The notes under the pieces are model-generated. The model worked only from the letters and a program-made list of their open reading frames with translations. It ran no database searches and was not told the DNA's origin. Below are positions 58,750 through 64,000 of a stretch of DNA of 64,000 nt, piece after piece. Origin of the DNA: Allorhizobium sonneratiae. GTDB taxonomy: Bacteria > Pseudomonadota > Alphaproteobacteria > Rhizobiales > Rhizobiaceae. The DNA is taken from contig NZ_JAMKOJ010000004.1 of the NCBI RefSeq assembly GCF_023700755.1, positions 372,001 through 436,000 on the forward strand. Reading direction: 5' to 3'. The position numbers and the translations under genes were made by a program. Position 1 is the stretch's first letter. Each line of letters starts with the position of its first letter.

Positions 58750-59760
58750 TCACACCGCAAGAATGGCCTTGATCACCCCGGCTTCGGGCCGCGACCAGTC
58801 CTTGAACAGCGCCACACCGTCTTCCAGGCGGCCGTTATGGGTGTTGAGCGCCCGGGTCGGCACATGACCGGCTTCCATCTGGCGCACCACTTCGGCAAAA
58901 TCCTCCGGCAGGGCGTTGCGGCTGGCCAAAAGGGTCGCCTCGCGCTTGTGAAATTCCGGGTCGGAAAAGCGGATATCGTCGCGCACCACGGAGAGAAACA
59001 CACAGCGCCCGCCATGGGCCAGATAGGCAAAGCCCTGCTGCATCGGCGCGGCATTGCCAGTGGCGTCGATCACCACATCGAAGCCGTCGCCGCCGGTGAT
59101 CGCATCGATTTCGTCCTGAACCGTGCCGCCCGACACCAGCGCCCGGTCGGCCTTGAGCCGGTCCATGGCGAAGGTTAGCCGGTCTTCGCGGGTGTCGATC
59201 ACCGTCACGTCGGCTCCGCGCGCCTTGGCGAAAATGATCGCCGACATGCCGATCGGCCCGGCACCGGTGATCAGCACGCGGTCCTTTTCCGTCAGGCCGG
59301 AACGCCTCACTCCATGGGCGCCGATGGCGAGAAATTCGATCATCGCCGCATCGTCAAGGGCAATGCCGCCTGTGGCAATGACATTGCGCTCCGGCACGCA
59401 CACATATTCCGCCATGCCGCCATCGCGGTGTACGCCCAAAACTTCAATGGACTGGCAGGCATTGGTCAGCCCCTTGCGGCAGGCATGGCAGGTGCCGCAG
59501 GAAAGATAGGGGACGATATAAACCGGATCGCCCGCTTTCAGCGCACTGCCTGCGGGCGCTTCCTCGACGGTGCCGGACAGCTCATGGCCCATGATGCGCG
59601 GATAGGCGAGAAAGGGATGTTTTCCGGCATAGATGTGAAAATCCGTGCCGCAAATGCCGATATGGCGGATTCGCACCAGCACCTCGCCCTCGCCACGCTT
59701 CGGTTCTGCCCGCTCGATCAGGGAAAGGCTGCCGGGTTCGTTGCAGATCAGCGCCTTCAT
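58750..59760 (-). CDS. Zinc-dependent alcohol dehydrogenase of the fucose cluster
   Basis: A 336-residue medium-chain zinc dehydrogenase. Seen: [13 protein letters not shown] and GHELSG (catalytic zinc), the structural-zinc cysteines [15 protein letters not shown], and [22 protein letters not shown] (Rossmann). This resembles galactonate/idonate/sorbitol-type dehydrogenases. Its ATG overlaps the stop of the fuconate dehydratase gene (ATGA at 59760-59757), so it is part of the L-fucose operon. It probably processes a downstream sugar-acid or lactaldehyde-type intermediate; which one is inference. It is the last gene before the GNAT gene, with which it converges. Confidence 0.82.
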   Translation of the reverse strand: MKALICNEPGSLSLIERAEPKRGEGEVLVRIRHIGICGTDFHIYAGKHPFLAYPRIMGHELSGTVEEAPAGSALKAGDPVYIVPYLSCGTCHACRKGLTNACQSIEVLGVHRDGGMAEYVCVPERNVIATGGIALDDAAMIEFLAIGAHGVRRSGLTEKDRVLITGAGPIGMSAIIFAKARGADVTVIDTREDRLTFAMDRLKADRALVSGGTVQDEIDAITGGDGFDVVIDATGNAAPMQQGFAYLAHGGRCVFLSVVRDDIRFSDPEFHKREATLLASRNALPEDFAEVVRQMEAGHVPTRALNTHNGRLEDGVALFKDWSRPEAGVIKAILAV

Positions 59761-61073
59761 GATGCCGCTCCGGCGAGAACCGCCTGTTCCTCCACCTTGC
59801 TCCGATAGGTATAGCGGGCGATGGACTCCGGTTTCATTTCGATGGAAAAGCCCGCCGCCTTGGGCGGCAGATAGGCGGCGTTGCGGATGACGCAGGGGTC
59901 GAGGAAATGCTCGTGCAGATGATCGACATATTCGATCACCCGACCCTCTTTCGTGCCGGAGACGGCGATATAATCGATCATCGACAGATGCTGCACATAT
60001 TCGCACAGCCCGACGCCCCCGGCATGGGGCCAGACCGGCTTGCCGAATTTGGCCGCCAGCAACAGCACCGCCAGCACCTCGTTCAGCCCGCCCATGCGGC
60101 AGGCATCGATCTGCACGATGTCGATTGCCCCTTCGGCGATGAACTGTTTGAACATGATGCGGTTCTGGCACATTTCGCCGGTTGCCACCCGGATCGGGGC
60201 AATCGCCTCGCGGATCCTGCGGTGGCCTGCGACATCGTCGGGGCTGGTCGGCTCTTCAATGAAGAAGGGCTTGCAGAAAGAAAGCGTCTTCATCCAGTCG
60301 ATGGCCTGATCGACCTCCCAGACCTGATTGGCATCCACCATCAGATAGCGGTCCGGGCCGATCACCTCGCGGGCAATGGTCAGGCGGCGGATATCGTCGT
60401 CGAGATCGCGGCCCACTTTCATCTTGATATGGTTGAAGCCCTGATCGACGGCGTCCTTCGCCAGACGCCGCAGTTTGTCGTCGTCATAACCAAGCCAGCC
60501 TGCCGAGGTGGTGTAGCAGGGATAGCCTTCGGCCTCCAGCCGGGCCATGCGCTCGGCCTTGCCGGGCTCGGCTGCCCGCAAAATGGCAAGCGCCTCTTCG
60601 CGCGTCAGCGCGTCGGTCAGATAGCGGTAATCGACGATATCGGCGATCTCTTCCGGGCTCATACCGGCGATGAAGGCCCAGAGCGGCTGGCCCGCTTCTT
60701 TCGCCATGACATCCCAGAGCGCATTGACCACAGCACCGGTGGCAAGATGCATGGCGCCCTTGTCCGGCCCGATCCAGCGCAACTGGCTGTCGCCGGTCAG
60801 ATGCCGCCAGAAGCGGCCGGGTGCGGCCCTGATCTGGTCGAGATCGGCCCCGACCACCAGATGCCGCATGGCTTCGATGGCCATGCAGCAGATGTCGTTG
60901 CCGCGACCGATGGTGAAGGTCAGGCCGTGGCCGGAAAGCCCCGGCCTGTCGGTGTCGAGAATGACATAGGCCGCCGAATAATCCGGATCGGGGTTCATGG
61001 CGTCGGACCCATCCAGGCTTGCCGAGGTGGGAAAGCGCAGATCGAAGACGCGAAGATTACGGATGCGGGTCAT
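59757..61073 (-). CDS. L-fuconate dehydratase (enolase superfamily)
   Basis: A 438-residue enolase-superfamily dehydratase. Seen: [12 protein letters not shown] (the K-x-K base), [10 protein letters not shown] (metal Asp), [11 protein letters not shown] (metal Glu) and [20 protein letters not shown] carrying the second-base His. The wording and length fit L-fuconate dehydratase, which converts L-fuconate to 2-keto-3-deoxy-L-fuconate. Its neighbours (lactonase, mutarotase, SDR, FAH-type hydrolase) are the rest of this non-phosphorylating L-fucose route. The start has AAGAGG upstream. Confidence 0.92.
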   Translation of the reverse strand: MTRIRNLRVFDLRFPTSASLDGSDAMNPDPDYSAAYVILDTDRPGLSGHGLTFTIGRGNDICCMAIEAMRHLVVGADLDQIRAAPGRFWRHLTGDSQLRWIGPDKGAMHLATGAVVNALWDVMAKEAGQPLWAFIAGMSPEEIADIVDYRYLTDALTREEALAILRAAEPGKAERMARLEAEGYPCYTTSAGWLGYDDDKLRRLAKDAVDQGFNHIKMKVGRDLDDDIRRLTIAREVIGPDRYLMVDANQVWEVDQAIDWMKTLSFCKPFFIEEPTSPDDVAGHRRIREAIAPIRVATGEMCQNRIMFKQFIAEGAIDIVQIDACRMGGLNEVLAVLLLAAKFGKPVWPHAGGVGLCEYVQHLSMIDYIAVSGTKEGRVIEYVDHLHEHFLDPCVIRNAAYLPPKAAGFSIEMKPESIARYTYRSKVEEQAVLAGAAS

Positions 61074-61103
61074 GGGCGGCCTCTTCTTGCAACGGTAACG
61101 GGA

Positions 61104-61949
61104 TCAGCGATCGGCTTTGAAGGTCTGGGTCTGGCTGCCAAGCCCTTCAATGCCCAGTTCCACCACATCGCCGGGTTTCAGATAACGCGGCGGCTTCATG
61201 CCAAGGCCGACGCCGGGCGGTGTGCCGGTGGAGATGACGTCGCCCGGATGCAGGCTCATGAACTGCGACAGATAGGAAACCAGGAAGGCGACGCCATAGA
61301 CCATGGTGGCGGAGGAGCCGTTCTGCATGGTCTCGCCATTGACCTTCAGCCACATTTTCAGATTTTGCGGATCGGGGATTTCATCCTTCGTCACCAGCCA
61401 CGGACCGAGCGGGCCGAAGGTGTCGCAGGATTTGCCCTTGGTCCACTGGCCGGAACGTTCCGTCTGGAAGGCGCGTTCGGAGACGTCATGGGAGACGAGA
61501 TAGCCCGCCACATGATCAAGCGCCTCGGCCTCGGAGACATATTTCGCCGTCTTGCCGATCACCACGCCAAGCTCGACCTCCCAATCGGTCTTTTCCGAAC
61601 CGCGGGGAATGAGCACATCGTCATTCGGCCCGCAGATCGCCGAGCTTGCCTTCATGAAGATCACCGGCTCCGGCGGCACGGCCATGCCGGATTCGGCGGC
61701 GTGATCGGAAAAATTGAGCCCGATGCAGATGAATTTGCCCGTGCCCGCCACCGGAGGGCCAAGACGGGTGGCAGCTTCGATCACCGGCAGCGAGGTCGCA
61801 TCGATGGCGCCGAGCCTTGCCAGCGTTTCAGGATCGAGATTGGCGCCCATCAGATCGCCGACATGGGCGGACAGATCGCGGATCGTGCCGTCAGCGGCGA
61901 GAATTCCGGGCTTTTCCTGTCCCGCTGCGCCATAGCGAAGAAATTTCAT
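61104..61949 (-). CDS. Fumarylacetoacetate-hydrolase-family protein, likely 2,4-diketo-3-deoxy-L-fuconate hydrolase
   Basis: About 281 residues: FICIGLNFSDHAAESGM, PVIFMKASSAICGPNDDVLIPRGSEKTDWEVELGVVIGK (metal-ligand Glu residues) and VISTGTPPGVGLGMKPPRYLKPGD are FAH hallmarks. In the fucose route the SDR oxidises 2-keto-3-deoxy-L-fuconate and a hydrolase of this family splits the diketo acid to pyruvate and lactate. The ATG at 61949 has AAAGGA eight bases upstream; a TTG two codons earlier is not preferred. The gene lies between the SDR and dehydratase genes. Confidence 0.87.
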   Translation of the reverse strand: MKFLRYGAAGQEKPGILAADGTIRDLSAHVGDLMGANLDPETLARLGAIDATSLPVIEAATRLGPPVAGTGKFICIGLNFSDHAAESGMAVPPEPVIFMKASSAICGPNDDVLIPRGSEKTDWEVELGVVIGKTAKYVSEAEALDHVAGYLVSHDVSERAFQTERSGQWTKGKSCDTFGPLGPWLVTKDEIPDPQNLKMWLKVNGETMQNGSSATMVYGVAFLVSYLSQFMSLHPGDVISTGTPPGVGLGMKPPRYLKPGDVVELGIEGLGSQTQTFKADR

Positions 61950-61975
61950 CGTCAAATCCTTTCAAACAAACAGGG

Positions 61976-62722
<747 letters not shown>

Positions 62723-62737
62723 TTAAAAAAACGGGTT

Positions 62738-63067
62738 TCAATCGAGATGAAATACAGTTTGCATCATCGCCCACCATTCGCCTTGCCTGCGCGTGTCGAA
62801 GGGTTTCTGGCAGGGAATGCAGAAAGACCACCATTCCTGATTGCGTTTGTCGGCGGCCATGCGGGCCATGTCTGCGTCGAAATCCGAGCCGTGATACTCC
62901 CAATAGCCGAAAAGAAGATTTTCCGGCTCCTTGAGAAAGATCGAGTAGTTGCGAATGTGACAACTGGAAATCAGGGCGAGGATCTCCGGCCAGACAGCAC
63001 GATGCAGGGTCTTGTACTCTTCCACCTTGTCAGGGTTAAGACCGATCACCATTCCCATTCTCTGCAT
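62738..63067 (-). CDS. L-rhamnose/L-fucose mutarotase (RhaM-like)
   Basis: A 109-residue single-domain protein of the L-rhamnose mutarotase family: MVIGLNPDKVEEYKTLHRAVWPEILALISSCHIRNYSIFLK, then LLFGYWEYHG and a tryptophan-rich end (EWWSFCIPCQKPF, GEWWAMMQTVFHLD). It interconverts anomers of a 6-deoxy sugar, supplying the one the first dehydrogenase uses. The start is at 63067 with GAGGAAAA upstream; a longer frame extends over the lactonase gene but is not real. It is 10 bp after the lactonase stop. Confidence 0.9.
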   Translation of the reverse strand: MQRMGMVIGLNPDKVEEYKTLHRAVWPEILALISSCHIRNYSIFLKEPENLLFGYWEYHGSDFDADMARMAADKRNQEWWSFCIPCQKPFDTRRQGEWWAMMQTVFHLD

Positions 63068-63077
63068 AGCGTTTTCC

Positions 63078-63890
63078 TCACACTCCATAAATCTGACGGG
63101 CATTCTCGCCGAAAATCCGGGGCCAATCCGCCTCCGGCACGATGGCACGGGCCTGGGCAAACCAGTCGGCATAGGTGCCGGCCAGCTCCACCACCGGCCA
63201 GTCGCTGCCAAAGAGCACTCTTTGCGCGCCGAACAGCATCAGCAGGGTTTCGGCATAGGGACGGATTGCCTGCGGCAACTGGTTGCCACGCTCGGTCAAA
63301 AGGCCCGATAGCTTGCAGGAGACGTTTTCAAGATCGGCAAGCCGCCCCATGGCCCTGAACCAGTCGCGATAGTGCCCTTCGGCAATGTCCGGCTTTGCCC
63401 CGTGATCGATGACAATGGTGAGCGCGGGGTGGCGTCTGGCAAAATTTTCAAGAAAGGGCAGGTGACGCGGCATGACCAGCGCATCGAACACCAGACCGGC
63501 CTCGATCATCGCCTCAACCGCCGGGGCAAGGGCCGGATCGTCGATCCAGCCATCCTCGGCGATGTCCTGCAGCATCGGGCGCAGGCCCTTGAGCTTGGGG
63601 GCCTTGGCCAGATCGGCAATGGTGGCTTCGGCATCGGGGGCTTTCATGTCAGCCCAGCCGACCACGCCGAGAATGAAAGCGTGCTGGCTGGCCAGATGCA
63701 ACAGCGCCTCAGTCTCGGCTGAAGAGGGCAGGGACTGCACCAGGATCGTGCCATCAATGCCATGCCGTTCCAGCTGCGGTGTCAGGTCGGCCGGGCAAAA
63801 ATCGCGGTAAATGGCGGTAAGCTCGGGCGGCGGCCAGGCACCCGCCCTGTCTTTCAGCAGCCAGAAATGCTGATGCGCATCGATGATCAT
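63078..63890 (-). CDS. Amidohydrolase-family L-fuconolactone hydrolase
   Basis: A 270-residue amidohydrolase-2 family protein: IIDAHQHFWLLK (metal His pair), RGLRPMLQDIAEDGWIDDP, LTIVIDHGAKPDI (metal His), and RVLFGSDWPVVELAG (metal Asp). This family includes 4-sulfomuconolactonase-like and L-fucono-1,5-lactone hydrolases, which hydrolyse the lactone made by fucose dehydrogenase. The ATG overlaps the stop codon of the aldo/keto reductase gene (TCAT at 63887-63890). Neighbouring mutarotase and fuconate dehydratase support the fucose assignment. Confidence 0.9.
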   Translation of the reverse strand: MIIDAHQHFWLLKDRAGAWPPPELTAIYRDFCPADLTPQLERHGIDGTILVQSLPSSAETEALLHLASQHAFILGVVGWADMKAPDAEATIADLAKAPKLKGLRPMLQDIAEDGWIDDPALAPAVEAMIEAGLVFDALVMPRHLPFLENFARRHPALTIVIDHGAKPDIAEGHYRDWFRAMGRLADLENVSCKLSGLLTERGNQLPQAIRPYAETLLMLFGAQRVLFGSDWPVVELAGTYADWFAQARAIVPEADWPRIFGENARQIYGV

Positions 63891-64000
63891 GGTCCGCTCC
63901 CGATGGGAGCATTCCCGGCAATGACGCCCTTGTCTTGCAGGGTCTTCCAGAAGGAGGCAGGTATCTTCTCCTCGAACCAGCCGATATTGGCGCGCATCTG
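63887..64000 (-). CDS. Aldo/keto reductase, C-terminal end, probable L-fucose (D-threo-aldose) dehydrogenase (cut by window edge)
   Basis: A 37-residue C-terminal fragment ending in TGA at 63889-63887, overlapping the lactonase start. QMRANIGWFEEKIPASFWKTLQDKG resembles the final helix region of D-threo-aldose 1-dehydrogenase / L-fucose dehydrogenase aldo-keto reductases. It would be the first step of the pathway, fucose to fuconolactone. The rest, including the active-site Tyr, lies outside the window, so this is based on a short stretch plus the operon setting. Confidence 0.7.
   Translation of the reverse strand, partial: QMRANIGWFEEKIPASFWKTLQDKGVIAGNAPIGSGP

Overview
The window reads as part of a large secondary replicon (megaplasmid or chromid) of a Rhizobiaceae alphaproteobacterium of the Agrobacterium/Rhizobium/Allorhizobium type. 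The evidence is a complete repABC replication and partition operon with a parS palindrome and an antisense-RNA region, RIME-type intergenic repeats, high coding GC, a NodD-like LysR regulator, and gene content dominated by catabolism of plant-derived sugars, amino acids and aromatics. No rRNA, tRNA, CRISPR array, transposase or integrase was recognised. Species cannot be fixed from the sequence alone.

Layout. 1-7.2 kb: the 3' end of a FAD oxidoreductase gene, then a sugar-acid regulon (SMP-30 lactonase, GlcG/HbpS-like protein, two 3-hydroxyisobutyrate-dehydrogenase-family reductases, an idonate 5-dehydrogenase-like enzyme, a gluconate 5-dehydrogenase-like SDR, a small barrel protein and a LacI-family regulator). 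Two near-identical 16-bp palindromes sit in its two divergent promoters. 7.4-9.4 kb: a small AT-richer islet with a sulfotransferase-like and a glycosyltransferase-like gene, next to RIME-type sequence. 9.5-14.7 kb: tryptophan to kynurenine to anthranilate (arylformamidase, tryptophan 2,3-dioxygenase, kynureninase) with a putative 2-aminobenzoate-CoA ligase and a MarR regulator. 14.8-19.0 kb: an RND efflux pump (adaptor plus permease). 20.0-22.2 kb: an orphan repA-repB pair with no repC. 22.5-26.0 kb: a 45-residue membrane peptide, a membrane PQQ glucose dehydrogenase and an ECF sigma factor. 26.0-35.3 kb: an aromatic ring-cleavage cluster (C-C hydrolase-like protein, EthD protein, extradiol dioxygenase, Rieske ferredoxin, flavin monooxygenase, MFS transporter, cyclase-family hydrolase) with a divergent NodD-like LysR regulator and a phenol MetA-type outer-membrane channel.

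35.4-39.7 kb: the replication module parS-repA-repB-(antisense RNA)-repC. Its RepC is unusually long (577 residues) because of a central linker. 40.3-48.6 kb: Lrp regulator, a four-gene oligopeptide-type ABC transporter, a class III aminotransferase and a GNAT acetyltransferase. 49.0-58.7 kb: a 2-haloacid-dehalogenase-like HAD protein and a FAD amine oxidase-like protein on the plus strand. Opposite them lies a six-gene minus-strand operon (ArgE-like deacylase, hydroxypyruvate reductase, cupin, two aldehyde dehydrogenases, tartrate-dehydrogenase-like enzyme), followed by a second two-domain GNAT protein. 58.7-64 kb: an L-fucose oxidative degradation operon (aldo/keto reductase end, lactonase, mutarotase, SDR, FAH-family hydrolase, fuconate dehydratase, zinc dehydrogenase).

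The points most worth following up are: the orphan repAB pair 13 kb from a full repABC; the extended RepC; the ring-cleavage cluster of unknown substrate under a NodD-like regulator; the two-site LacI regulon; and two uncatalogued small repeat families besides RIME.
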